This document shows positions 15,753 to 24,067 of a stretch of 37,807 bases of DNA, one piece after another. The stretch spans positions 1 through 37,807 of the forward strand of contig CALCZA010000142.1 of the NCBI GenBank assembly GCA_937906475.1, read 5' to 3'. A model generated the notes under the pieces. It saw nothing but the letters and a program-made list of their open reading frames with translations, ran no database searches and was not told where the DNA came from. The DNA is from an uncultured bacterium (lineage in GTDB: Bacteria; Planctomycetota; UBA1135; UBA2386). The translations under genes were made by a program, and so were the position numbers. Numbering within the stretch: position 1 is the first letter of the stretch; each line of letters opens with the position of its first letter.

Positions 15753-17318
15753 ATGCTGCGACTACTGTCCCTATTCGTCTCTGTTGCCCTGGCCACTGGC
15801 CTGTGTGCTCAAGGAGATCTCGAGGCGCGCTTGGATGCCGTCAAGGAGTTCACCAAGTACTTTCGGAAGGCCAAAGAAGAAGCGCTGCAAGTTGAAGCAG
15901 TGATGACCTTGAAGGGCAACGAGTGCGTGCCCGCTTGCAAGGCGTTACTGAAGCTGTTGAAGCACAAGAAGGCCGCCGTGCAAGAGACGGCGTTGATCGT
16001 GCTCGCGACATACACTGAGCAGGAGACTTTTCAGTCGCTGATTGATGCGCTGCCCAAGGAGAAGGACAGCTTCAAGGTTGCGGTTTCGATCAAGTTGCTC
16101 GGGCGTTCCAAGATTGCTGGTTCGGTGACGGCTATTGAGATTGCTGCGGCCAACACCAAGGCGCCCGCGAATGTGCGCTTCGAAGCGGCACGCGCGTTGA
16201 TGGCTATCGGCGTGCCCGGCACGCAAGGCCTGCTCGGAACGTTCTTGAGCGACAAGGAACCGCTGGTCCGACTCGCCGCATGTGACGCCATCGCCAAGAT
16301 GAAGGTCGCAGTGTTTGGCGATGGGGTGACCAAGTTGCTGACGGACCCGCAATGGCAGGTGCAGAGTTCGGCGATTGAAGCAGTTGCCCAGTTGCGACCA
16401 CAGGCGGCGGTGCAACCGTTGATCGACCTGATGCGCAAGAGTGGCCGGTTGCGGGTCGAGTGCGCTGACGCGTTGTTCCGGGTTTCGGGGCTCGACTTCG
16501 GCTTGGACGCAGACCGTTGGCAGGCCCAATGGAGCACGCTGATGAGCATTGAGGGTTGGCGCATTCCAACCGATGCAGAGCTTGCCAAGAAGGCTGCGAG
16601 TCGCAGGAAGTACGATGCGCTCTATGGCCGTACCGGCGCCAAGAAGAATGCCTTCGCAGGCATTCCAACGACGTCAACCAACGTGTTGTTCGTCATCGAT
16701 GTCTCGGGGTCGATGGATGACATGATCGTCGAGGTAGACAAGTTCCGTGACTACAAGGATCGCAAGCGTTTCACGATCGTGCAGACCGAACTGCTGAACA
16801 CGATCGAGACGCTGACGTCGGACACCAACTTCAACATCCTGTCATTCGCGACCGACATCAAGCCATGGAAACCTCGTCTGGTGCCAGCCAACGTCGTCAA
16901 TCGCGACTCGGCAAAGTCGTTCGTGCGTAGCCTTAAGCCAATTGGCGGCAGCGAAGCGCAGGAATTGGCTGCTTCGGGTTTGGGGGGGGCGGCGAATCTG
17001 AAAGCGGGCAAGACCAATACCTTGAAGGCGTTGCTGTATGGCTTTGGCGTCAATCCCGACAAGCCGCCCAAGCCGACGGTCACTGGTTTCGACAAGAAGG
17101 CCCTAAAGCGCCCACTCGATACAATCTACTTCCTCAGTGATGGCCGTCCGTCGACAGGCAAACTGCTGGAGCCTGAGGAGATCCTCGCCGAGGTGCGAAA
17201 GCACAACCAACAGTACAAACTGGTGATCCACACGATCGCGATTGGCCAATTTCAGAAAGCGTTTCTGCGGCAGTTGGCTGAAGCCAACGGCGGCGTGTTT
17301 ATCGATCTCGGTCGTTAG
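15753..17318 (+). CDS. Secreted HEAT-repeat and von Willebrand factor A domain protein
   Basis: 521 residues. A signal peptide (MLRLLSLFVSVALATGLCAQ) is followed by HEAT-like helical repeats at about 25-250, for example ALLKLLKHKKAAVQETALIV and 'EPLVRLAACDAIAKM'. A VWA domain occupies about 308 to the end. Its metal-ion-dependent adhesion site starts with the DVSGS motif in VLFVIDVSGSMDDM, and a downstream FLSDGRPS segment supplies the third metal-site loop. Both modules bind proteins, so the likely role is as an extracytoplasmic scaffold or adhesion protein. A G8 run (16982-16989) inside the VWA domain could be prone to slippage. The gene converges with the MFS transporter gene, 34 bases apart. 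Confidence 0.85.
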   Translation: MLRLLSLFVSVALATGLCAQGDLEARLDAVKEFTKYFRKAKEEALQVEAVMTLKGNECVPACKALLKLLKHKKAAVQETALIVLATYTEQETFQSLIDALPKEKDSFKVAVSIKLLGRSKIAGSVTAIEIAAANTKAPANVRFEAARALMAIGVPGTQGLLGTFLSDKEPLVRLAACDAIAKMKVAVFGDGVTKLLTDPQWQVQSSAIEAVAQLRPQAAVQPLIDLMRKSGRLRVECADALFRVSGLDFGLDADRWQAQWSTLMSIEGWRIPTDAELAKKAASRRKYDALYGRTGAKKNAFAGIPTTSTNVLFVIDVSGSMDDMIVEVDKFRDYKDRKRFTIVQTELLNTIETLTSDTNFNILSFATDIKPWKPRLVPANVVNRDSAKSFVRSLKPIGGSEAQELAASGLGGAANLKAGKTNTLKALLYGFGVNPDKPPKPTVTGFDKKALKRPLDTIYFLSDGRPSTGKLLEPEEILAEVRKHNQQYKLVIHTIAIGQFQKAFLRQLAEANGGVFIDLGR

Positions 17319-17352
17319 GTCGGCGCGCCGCCCGCGCGAATTAGACGATGGG

Positions 17353-18525
17353 CTACTTGCCGCGCAGGATGCCTCGCGGCCGCAACCATAGCACGCAACT
17401 CGTCGCAATCGCGCCGCACACGGCAGCCGTGGTCAAGGCCGTTGCCAGACCAGATCGCGCCTGCAGATGGAACAACTGCAAGTTCACCAAGGCATAGACG
17501 GCACGCGTACCGAGCGAGATTACGGACAGAACAGTGGTTCGCGTGGCCGAGCCGATGCGATGGTTGACGAATTCATGCAGTAGCGACCAATGCATCGCAA
17601 ATGGCACCTGCTGCACGAAGAACATGCTGATGCCGATCCAGCACCATGTGCGTGAGCCCTCGCCATCGGCCGCGAGCATACGTTCGAACGCCATCACCAA
17701 TAACGACACGCAGAGGGTCAGCGGCATCCACCAGAACAAGGTTCGCCGACCAAACCGTTCCACCAGCTTCGGCACATGCGCACTCAGAGGTGCTGCGACC
17801 AGATTTAGCGCGGCGAAGACCAATCCTACGACTATGGCGTTCGCCAACAGCGGTTCGATTTCACCTGCGGCTTTGAGATACGGTTGGTAGTTATGGAAGG
17901 GGAACCGCAACAGCGCGAACAGCACGACCCAATACAAGAGCAGCCATAGCACGGCAGGTTTCTTCAGTTCATCGCGAGCATGGCCGAGGAATGCGTCGCG
18001 TGGCTTTGCTTGCAGCGCCTTGCGCGGATTCGGTAGCCGCGTCGCGATGCACGCCGCAAGTAGATGCAGTACGCAGGTGGCCGTGATGGCCGCCTTGTAG
18101 GAAGTGCCGGAGGCATTGCCGAAGTAGACCAGCAGGCCGCCGAGCAAGAATGCACCGCCCGTTCCGTAGAGTCTGCGCGCGTGGATACGGCTTTCTTCGG
18201 CCAGATAGCGGTGCTCTTGGCCGTGCCGTTGCAGGGTGTCGTAGAGCGCGACGGTTGGTGGCCCTGACAAGACCGAGTGACCAAGGCCTAGCAGCATCTC
18301 GCCAATCAAGAACCCGGAATAGGTCGGGTCCCCGACCATGACCCCGAACCCCGCCGCCAGAATTACTGGGCCGAGCAGGAGCATGCCCCGTGTGCCGAAG
18401 CGATCGGCAAGCATGCCAGTCGGGACTTCGGCCAATAACATCGTGACGTAATACGCAGTTAGGATCTCGCCATACTGACCGGCGTACATGCCGTGGTCGG
18501 CGAAGTACAAGAACAAGAAGGGCAT
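17353..18525 (-). CDS. Major facilitator superfamily transporter, 5' end disturbed
   Basis: 390 residues with about 11 hydrophobic helices. The MFS signature between helices 2 and 3 is visible (GMLADRFGTRGMLL), along with a matching central half-repeat. The first codon available in this frame is the ATG at 18525, which falls inside what should be helix 1 (MPFLFLYFADHGMYAGQYGE). The codons before it run up to an in-frame TGA with no start codon and no Shine-Dalgarno. In the neighbouring frame, a TTG at 18592 begins ALAQELKWLRAYAVV, which looks like the missing start of an MFS protein, and ends at a stop at 18539. A one-base frameshift, real or a sequencing error, near 18536-18541 would join them. 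Substrate unknown. Confidence 0.75.
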   Translation of the reverse strand: MPFLFLYFADHGMYAGQYGEILTAYYVTMLLAEVPTGMLADRFGTRGMLLLGPVILAAGFGVMVGDPTYSGFLIGEMLLGLGHSVLSGPPTVALYDTLQRHGQEHRYLAEESRIHARRLYGTGGAFLLGGLLVYFGNASGTSYKAAITATCVLHLLAACIATRLPNPRKALQAKPRDAFLGHARDELKKPAVLWLLLYWVVLFALLRFPFHNYQPYLKAAGEIEPLLANAIVVGLVFAALNLVAAPLSAHVPKLVERFGRRTLFWWMPLTLCVSLLVMAFERMLAADGEGSRTWCWIGISMFFVQQVPFAMHWSLLHEFVNHRIGSATRTTVLSVISLGTRAVYALVNLQLFHLQARSGLATALTTAAVCGAIATSCVLWLRPRGILRGK

Positions 18526-18657
18526 GCAGGCGAATGGGTTAGGTCACCACCGCATACGCGCGTAGCCATTTGAGTTCTTGTGCGAGAGCCAAGCTGTGAA
18601 GGTGGCTGTTTAGTGTAGTAGTTGCAATCCTTCGGCCTCCCGGTGACCGTGGTGTCC

Positions 18658-19407
18658 ATGAGGCGTCGATATGGTTGGCTGGGGCTAGTACTTGCTGGAT
18701 GCGTTGCAGCGGGTCCTTGGGGCAAGCGTGACCTTGAGTACGACTGGGCCAAGAACGTTCTGATGGGGGCGGAAATCGGCGACGACAGAGGCGCCGTAGT
18801 TCGCTGGCAGCAACCTGCTCGCTATCTGGTGGTCTCAGCACCCCCGCGATTGCGTCAAGCTGTCAATGCGGCGTTTTCGCTGCTCCAGGATGCGTTGCGC
18901 GGCAGCCTGGAAATGGAGATCGAACACGTATTCTCCGACGACAAACGAATCGGTTGCGAGGGTTACATCACGCTGTTTGCAATCGCGCCGTGTGATGCCG
19001 GTGCGTTGGCGCAGCAGCATGGCGCGCAGATGCCGCAGGCAGACGCCGACGGTTGGTTCACGATTGCCTGGAACCGTTCGTTTGAATTGACTCGCGCAGT
19101 GGTGTTCGTCGCTCCTGATCTGAACGATAAATGGCTGCGCCACACCGCGCTTGAGGAGATGTTCCAAGCGCTAGGTCCGAGTAATGACTCGGCAATGATT
19201 AAGGATTCGCTCTTGTTTGAGAGTTCGACCACGGCGGGCTCGCACGGCCATCTGGCGCGAGTCGATCGAGAGGTGTTGAGGCTGCTCTATCAAAGCTTGC
19301 AGCCTGGTGATCGCGCTGGCGAGATTGAACAGGCGATGCATCGCTCGTGGGACTTTGCCGATGATGTCATCCGCGCGCAGGTTGAGCTGGCTCGCCCAGG
19401 TGCGTAG
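18658..19407 (+). CDS. Lipoprotein with DUF2927-like domain
   Basis: 249 residues. A short lipoprotein signal (MRRRYGWLGLVLAGC, Cys 15) precedes the mature protein. The motif TALEEMFQALGPSNDS, with DSLLFE downstream, matches what I recall of the DUF2927 family, whose members have a protease-like fold and unproven function. The N-terminal part has an FSLLQDALRG helix and a glycine-rich loop. I chose the ATG at 18658 over the in-frame ATG at 18622 because it begins the signal peptide directly. The gene is divergent from the MFS transporter with only about 65-130 bases between them, so the two may share a regulatory region. The substrate or partner cannot be inferred. Confidence 0.65.
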   Translation: MRRRYGWLGLVLAGCVAAGPWGKRDLEYDWAKNVLMGAEIGDDRGAVVRWQQPARYLVVSAPPRLRQAVNAAFSLLQDALRGSLEMEIEHVFSDDKRIGCEGYITLFAIAPCDAGALAQQHGAQMPQADADGWFTIAWNRSFELTRAVVFVAPDLNDKWLRHTALEEMFQALGPSNDSAMIKDSLLFESSTTAGSHGHLARVDREVLRLLYQSLQPGDRAGEIEQAMHRSWDFADDVIRAQVELARPGA

Positions 19408-19463
19408 GGCCGATTCAACCTGCTGGCTTGCATTCACTCGGCACTCGGGCATCCTCAGCGACC

Positions 19464-20495
19464 ATGCAGCAGTCAGCTGACTTTCGAAGCGACACGATGA
19501 CCAAGCCCAACGCCGCCATGCGTTTGGCGATGGTTGAGGCCCAGGTTGGCGATGACGTGTACGGTGAAGACCCGACCGTGCGCGCGCTAGAAGAGTATGT
19601 CGCCGGCTTGCTGGGTAAACAGGCGGCGGTGTTCGTCCCATCCGGCACGATGGCCAATCAGTTGGCTATCCATGTGCATTGCCGACCCGGTGACGAACTG
19701 ATCTGCGAAGAACGTTCGCATGTCTTTTACTACGAGGGCGGTGCAATTGCGCGACTCTCAGGCACGCAGGTGCGCACGCTGCATGCTCCCGATGGTTTCC
19801 CGACTCCAGAGCAAGTGCAGTCAGTGGTGCGTGTTGACGATGCGCATTACCCGCGGTCGCGCCTTTTGGTGTTGGAGAACACGCACAATATGGCCGGCGG
19901 CCGCGTCGCTAATCCTGCGCGCATTGCCGCCTTGGCAGAAACAGCCCACACAGCGTCGATGCTGGTGCACGTTGATGGTGCCCGGTTGCTCAACGCGGCG
20001 GTCGCGCTCGATTGCGCGCCAAGCGACCTAGTCGCCAACGCCAATTCTACGACGCTCTGCCTGAGCAAGGGCCTGGGTGCTCCTGTCGGCTCGCTGCTGG
20101 CCGGTGAAGTCGACTTTATCCACGAGGCGCGGCGGGCGCGAAAGGCCTTTGGTGGTGGCATGCGGCAGGCTGGCATACTTGCTGCTGCGGGATTGCTTGC
20201 CGTCAAGGAAGGGCCGGCCTTGCTAGCTAGGGACCATCAGCGAGCCAAGGTTTTGGCTTCCGGTCTCGCCGAACTACCGTGGGCAACTGTCGACGTTTCG
20301 GCCACTGATTCGAATATTGTCATGCTCGAACCTGGCCAGGCTGCGGTGCAACCGTTGCTGCAGCAACTTGCCGATGGTGGTGTTCGCGCCTCGCTTGCAA
20401 GTCCCACCCGTATTCGTTTTGTTCTGCATCGCGATCTCGATGATGAGTGCGTGCAGCGTTGCCTGACGATATGCCGTTCATTCTCAGCCAGTTAA
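19464..20495 (+). CDS. ltaE: Low-specificity L-threonine aldolase
   Basis: 343 residues, a fold-type I PLP enzyme that cleaves L-threonine or allo-threonine to glycine and acetaldehyde. Visible hallmarks are the start DFRSDTMTKP, the QVGDDVYGEDPTV segment, the FVPSGTMANQLA cofactor-phosphate loop and VHVDGARLLNAA, whose Asp contacts the pyridine nitrogen. The PLP lysine sits at about 202 in LSKGLGAPVGS, followed by FGGGMRQAG. I chose the ATG at 19464 over 19428 because homologues begin close to the DFRSDT motif. It is a stand-alone metabolic gene on the plus strand with short gaps either side. Related beta-eliminating lyases are a less likely alternative. Confidence 0.88.
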   Translation: MQQSADFRSDTMTKPNAAMRLAMVEAQVGDDVYGEDPTVRALEEYVAGLLGKQAAVFVPSGTMANQLAIHVHCRPGDELICEERSHVFYYEGGAIARLSGTQVRTLHAPDGFPTPEQVQSVVRVDDAHYPRSRLLVLENTHNMAGGRVANPARIAALAETAHTASMLVHVDGARLLNAAVALDCAPSDLVANANSTTLCLSKGLGAPVGSLLAGEVDFIHEARRARKAFGGGMRQAGILAAAGLLAVKEGPALLARDHQRAKVLASGLAELPWATVDVSATDSNIVMLEPGQAAVQPLLQQLADGGVRASLASPTRIRFVLHRDLDDECVQRCLTICRSFSAS

Positions 20496-20581
20496 ACGAC
20501 GATGTTGCCGCAATGTGTCCACGCAACTCCTGCTGAACGGAACTCGCGCCCTTCTCCTAATCTCAATACGAACGACGCTCT

Positions 20582-21919
20582 GTGAGCATTTTTAAAGCCT
20601 ACGATATTCGCGGCACCTACCCCGACCAGATCGACGCGAAGAACGCGTTCAGGATCGGCGCGGCAATGGTGCGATTTCTTTCCGCTAAGCGACTCGTTGT
20701 TGGTCGCGACATGCGCACGATGGCGCCGGAAATCACCGACGCCGTCATCGACGGCATGATGTCGCAAGGTTGCGATGTGATCGATATCGGGCTCGCCTCG
20801 ACGCCAATGGTCTACTACGGCATCGGCAAGATCGAATGTGATGGCGGCATGGTTGTCACTGCCTCACACAATCCTAAGCAGTACATCGGCTTCAAAATGT
20901 GTCGCGAAGAAGCGCGTCCGTTGTCTGGCGAGAGCGGCATCAAGGAGATTGAAGAGTTGGTGCACAACGCAGACCTGTCGCCGGTTGGCGCCAAGGGGAA
21001 GCGTGAGCAAGTCGACTTGATGGAGGACTGGTGCGCGCACATCGCCGGTTTCGCCCGCGACATCAAACCGATGAAGGTCTGTGTCGACTATGCCAACGGC
21101 ATGGGGGCCAATGAGTCCCCCGATATCTTCAAGCGCATCCCGGGTCTCGAGGTGATCTCGATCTACGAAGAACTCGACGGCACATTCCCGAACCACGAAG
21201 CCAACCCGCTCAAGGAATCTAATCTGGACGACGTGCGCGCGATGGTAAAGAAGCACGGCGCGGCGCTTGGACTCGCGTTCGATGGCGATGCCGATCGCTG
21301 CGCGTTCGTCGACAACGAAGGTCGCACAGTGCACGCTGACTTGATCACGGTGATGTTGGCGCGCGGTATGCTGCAGCGTCACCCGGGCAAGGGCATCATT
21401 TACGACCTGCGTTCGAGCAAGGTCGTGCCGGAAGAGATTGAACGCTTGGGCGGCCGTCCGATTCGCGAGCGCGTCGGCCACTCGTTCATGAAGGAGACCA
21501 TGCGCAAAACGGATTGTATCGGCGGTGGCGAACTGTCGGGGCACTTCTACTTTGCCGAGAACTACTTCACCGACTGTGGTGTGCTAGCCGCTATTGAAGT
21601 GCTCAACCAACTGAGCGCCGAAGGCCAGACGCTCAAGGAATCTGCTGATCCGCTGCGCAAGTACTTTGGCACCGGCGAGATCAACTTCAAGGTCGAGGAC
21701 AAAGACGGCTTGATGAAGCAAATCGCAGAGCGCTTCAAGGCTGGCGAAGTTGATTACCTCGACGGTGTTACGGCGACGTTCTCCGATTGGTGGGTCAACG
21801 TTCGGCCCAGCAACACCGAACCGTTCCTGCGTATGTGCCTAGAAGCGGATACTCAGGAACTGATGGAACAGAAACGCGACGAAGTCTTCTCTGTTCTCGG
21901 CACGCCCGTCGATCATTAG
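20582..21919 (+). CDS. Phosphomannomutase/phosphoglucomutase
   Basis: 445 residues from a GTG start, a full-length alpha-D-phosphohexomutase. The order of motifs is the N-terminal 'FKAYDIRGTYPDQ', the active-site phosphoserine loop TASHNP, the magnesium-binding FDGDADRC, the sugar-specificity loop GGGELSGHFYF and the C-terminal phosphate-binding RPSNTEPFLR. The GEXSGH loop and overall pattern fit the bacterial ManB/AlgC group, which interconverts mannose-6-P and mannose-1-P or the glucose equivalents for exopolysaccharide and lipopolysaccharide precursors. Which sugar it prefers cannot be decided by eye, so I give no symbol. Confidence 0.92.
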   Translation: MSIFKAYDIRGTYPDQIDAKNAFRIGAAMVRFLSAKRLVVGRDMRTMAPEITDAVIDGMMSQGCDVIDIGLASTPMVYYGIGKIECDGGMVVTASHNPKQYIGFKMCREEARPLSGESGIKEIEELVHNADLSPVGAKGKREQVDLMEDWCAHIAGFARDIKPMKVCVDYANGMGANESPDIFKRIPGLEVISIYEELDGTFPNHEANPLKESNLDDVRAMVKKHGAALGLAFDGDADRCAFVDNEGRTVHADLITVMLARGMLQRHPGKGIIYDLRSSKVVPEEIERLGGRPIRERVGHSFMKETMRKTDCIGGGELSGHFYFAENYFTDCGVLAAIEVLNQLSAEGQTLKESADPLRKYFGTGEINFKVEDKDGLMKQIAERFKAGEVDYLDGVTATFSDWWVNVRPSNTEPFLRMCLEADTQELMEQKRDEVFSVLGTPVDH

Positions 21920-21991
21920 GCTGCATCGGGTCGGGCTATCGACGTGATTGAAGAGCCGAAGTGGTAGCGTTGGTTTGCCAGGCTGATTCTC

Positions 21992-22183
21992 GTGGTCGGC
22001 GTGGTGATTCGCGCTTGGCCATGGCTCAGTGCACCGCTGCTATTCTCCGAAGATGGCGCGGCAGAACTGCGACAGTTCGTTGGCCGGCTACATGCCCAGG
22101 AACAGCGCGATGGCCACCGCCGATTGATCGACGAACGATTCGTTCGTGACCAGCAACCTCCGATCATGATTCGCTCGCACTAA
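21992..22183 (+). CDS. Possible small membrane protein
   Basis: 63 residues from a GTG start: a hydrophobic N-terminus (MVGVVIRAWPWLSAPLLF) followed by a charged helix-like tail (EDGAAELRQFVGRLHAQEQR). The hydrophobic frame remains open a further ten codons upstream (FARLILVVG) to a TAG stop. The composition looks more protein-like than the antisense frame over the same bases. There is no Shine-Dalgarno and no recognised family. It occupies most of the 296-base gap between the mutase and the SAM hydrolase genes; nothing else is evident there. Confidence 0.35.
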   Translation: MVGVVIRAWPWLSAPLLFSEDGAAELRQFVGRLHAQEQRDGHRRLIDERFVRDQQPPIMIRSH

Positions 22184-22215
22184 CGGCCCCGCCCGTTGAC
22201 CGTGCCGGTTCGATC

Positions 22216-23007
22216 GTGTCCCTTGCTATCACTATGTATTCGCGACCATCAGGCATCGTCACATTGACTACCGACTTCGGGTTGCGGGATCCCTACGTCG
22301 GGATCCTGAAGGGCGCGCTGATCACGGCCTCGGACAAGCCGCGGGTTGTCGATTTGAGCCACGATGTGGCGGCACAGGACGTCGCGATGGGGGCGTTCAT
22401 GCTGTGGACTGCGGTCGATCGCTTCCCGCCCGGCACGGTGCACATCGGGGTCGTCGATCCAGGTGTCGGGACCGACCGACGCCTGTTGGCAGCGACGGCG
22501 CATGGTCAGTATTGGCTGGTGCCTGACAACGGACTTTGTGGCGCTGTTTTGGCCACTTCGAAATCGTTCGAAGCCCGGGTGATCGACCTGGATCACCTGC
22601 GGATTCGACGTGCCGCGCAGTCCTTCGACGGCCGCGATGTCCTGGCTCCCGTCGCCGCATGGCTGGCGAGCGGTCACTATGGCTTCTCTGCTATGGGCCC
22701 GCTCATCGAAGACCCGGATCAAACCGACCTGGTGTTTGCTGGCGAACCGCGCGTCGTGCACGTCGACACCTACGGTAATCTGATCACCAACGTGCGCGGC
22801 GCAGCGCTATCGGGCCGTCCTGGCCAGCAAGTTGTCTGCGGCGAGCATTCGATGCCGGTGCACCGCACCTACGGCGACGTCGCACCTGGCGAATTGCTGG
22901 CCTACGTGGGCTCGTTTGGTCTGGTCGAGATCGCTGTGGCCAACGGCAACGCAAGTGAGCGGCTCGGAATGCAACGTGGTGCGCCGATTGCGCTTTCGAA
23001 ACCGTAA
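22216..23007 (+). CDS. SAM hydrolase / S-adenosyl-L-methionine hydroxide adenosyltransferase (DUF62)
   Basis: 263 residues. The DUF62 signature is clear: ITLTTDFG-type start (GIVTLTTDFGLRDPYVGILKGA), the conserved DLSHDV and VVDPGVGTDRR segments, VPDNGL, the 'DGRDVLAP.AAWLA' block and 'VHVDTYGNLITNV' in the C-terminal domain. Family members hydrolyse SAM to adenosine and methionine using a conserved Asp-Arg-His triad; fluorinase and chlorinase are specialised relatives. No halogenase context is seen, so hydrolase is preferred. The GTG at 22216 and the ATG at 22234 are both possible starts. The arginase gene follows 14 bases downstream, suggesting co-transcription. Confidence 0.9.
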   Translation: MSLAITMYSRPSGIVTLTTDFGLRDPYVGILKGALITASDKPRVVDLSHDVAAQDVAMGAFMLWTAVDRFPPGTVHIGVVDPGVGTDRRLLAATAHGQYWLVPDNGLCGAVLATSKSFEARVIDLDHLRIRRAAQSFDGRDVLAPVAAWLASGHYGFSAMGPLIEDPDQTDLVFAGEPRVVHVDTYGNLITNVRGAALSGRPGQQVVCGEHSMPVHRTYGDVAPGELLAYVGSFGLVEIAVANGNASERLGMQRGAPIALSKP

Positions 23008-23021
23008 GATCGCGGGCCAAC

Positions 23022-23954
23022 ATGACAGCTAGCGAAACGAATGCGAAGCGCACTCTTCGTCTGGTCGGGGTGCCCATGGATTTGGGCGCCGGCCGACGCG
23101 GTGTCGATATGGGGCCGTCCGCCATCCGCATTGCGGGTGTCAGCGAACGCCTGCGGGAGCTTGGCTATATTGTCGAGGATGATGGTGATGTCGGGGTGCC
23201 CGCTCCCGAAACCCGGGAGCCCGGCGACAAGAACGCCCGCTACCTCGAGCCGATCTACCACGTTTGCAACCGCCTACGCTTGCGGGTGCGTCGCGCCCTT
23301 GATCAGGGTGATATTCCGGTCGTTCTCGGCGGCGACCACAGCATCGCCATCGGAACCGTGTCGGGCGTCTCGGAACACTTTCGTGACAAGGGTGAGAAGG
23401 TCGGGTTGATCTGGGTGGATGCCCATGGCGACATGAATACTCCCGACAGTTCGCCGAGCGGCAATATCCACGGCATGCCGCTCGCGACCGTTCTCGGTAT
23501 GGGGCATCCCAAACTGGTCGAGATGGGTGGCTTCTCGCCGAAAGTTCAGAAGGAAAATGTGGTGCTTATCGGCATCCGTGACGTCGACGACAACGAGCGC
23601 AAGATCATCCGCGAGTCCGGCATCCGCGCCTACACCATGCGCGATGTCGATGAACGCGGTATCGGCCCGATCATGAAGGAAGCGATCGAACTCGCGAACA
23701 ACGGCACCGCGGGGTTCCATATGTCCTTCGATCTCGATGGCATGGATCCGCGTGACGTTCCCGGCACGGGCACACCCGTAAAGGGCGGACTCGATTGGCG
23801 TGAGGCCAACCTGCTGATGGAGATGGCCAGCGACTCTGGCGCAATGCGGAGCCTCGAAGTCACCGAGTTGAACCCGATCCTCGACATCGAGAATCAGTCC
23901 GGCGAAGTCGCCGTTGACGTCATCTGTTCGGCTTTTGGAAAACGCATCCTCTGA
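23022..23954 (+). CDS. rocF: Arginase
   Basis: 310 residues, the usual arginase size. It hydrolyses L-arginine to ornithine and urea with a binuclear manganese centre. Metal-binding motifs are all present: GGDHSIAIGT (His), DAHGDMNTPDSSPSGNIHGM (Asp-His-Asp plus the arginase-specific substrate loop) and SFDLDGMDP (Asp pair). The GTGTPVKGGL segment also supports arginase over agmatinase. Usual DAHAD is DAHGD here, a mild change. The start ATG follows the DUF62 gene by 14 bases. Hairpins at 23960-24016 end this plus-strand run. Confidence 0.93.
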   Translation: MTASETNAKRTLRLVGVPMDLGAGRRGVDMGPSAIRIAGVSERLRELGYIVEDDGDVGVPAPETREPGDKNARYLEPIYHVCNRLRLRVRRALDQGDIPVVLGGDHSIAIGTVSGVSEHFRDKGEKVGLIWVDAHGDMNTPDSSPSGNIHGMPLATVLGMGHPKLVEMGGFSPKVQKENVVLIGIRDVDDNERKIIRESGIRAYTMRDVDERGIGPIMKEAIELANNGTAGFHMSFDLDGMDPRDVPGTGTPVKGGLDWREANLLMEMASDSGAMRSLEVTELNPILDIENQSGEVAVDVICSAFGKRIL

Positions 23955-23959
23955 ATGAG

Positions 23960-24016
23960 GCCGCCGCGAAGGCGGCGTATGGCGATTGCCAACTTGGTGC
24001 TGGGCGCACAGCGCCC
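23960..24016. terminator. Two hairpins between convergent genes
   Basis: GCCGCC (23960-23965) pairs with GGCGGC (23971-23976) around GCGAA, and GGGCGC (24002-24007) pairs with GCGCCC (24011-24016) around ACA. Neither has a T tract. They sit just after the arginase stop and before the stop of the convergent minus-strand gene (24068), so they may terminate in both directions. Confidence 0.4.
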
Positions 24017-24067
24017 GCACTCTTTCGCACGAGCCAAGTGCTCGCACGAACTACCAAGCGCGCTTCT

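Noticed and set aside
18530..18560. Selenocysteine read-through of the TGA before the MFS start
   Set aside because: The frame upstream of that TGA gives only MRW before the stop and no plausible protein; a frameshift joining the neighbouring frame explains the sequence better.
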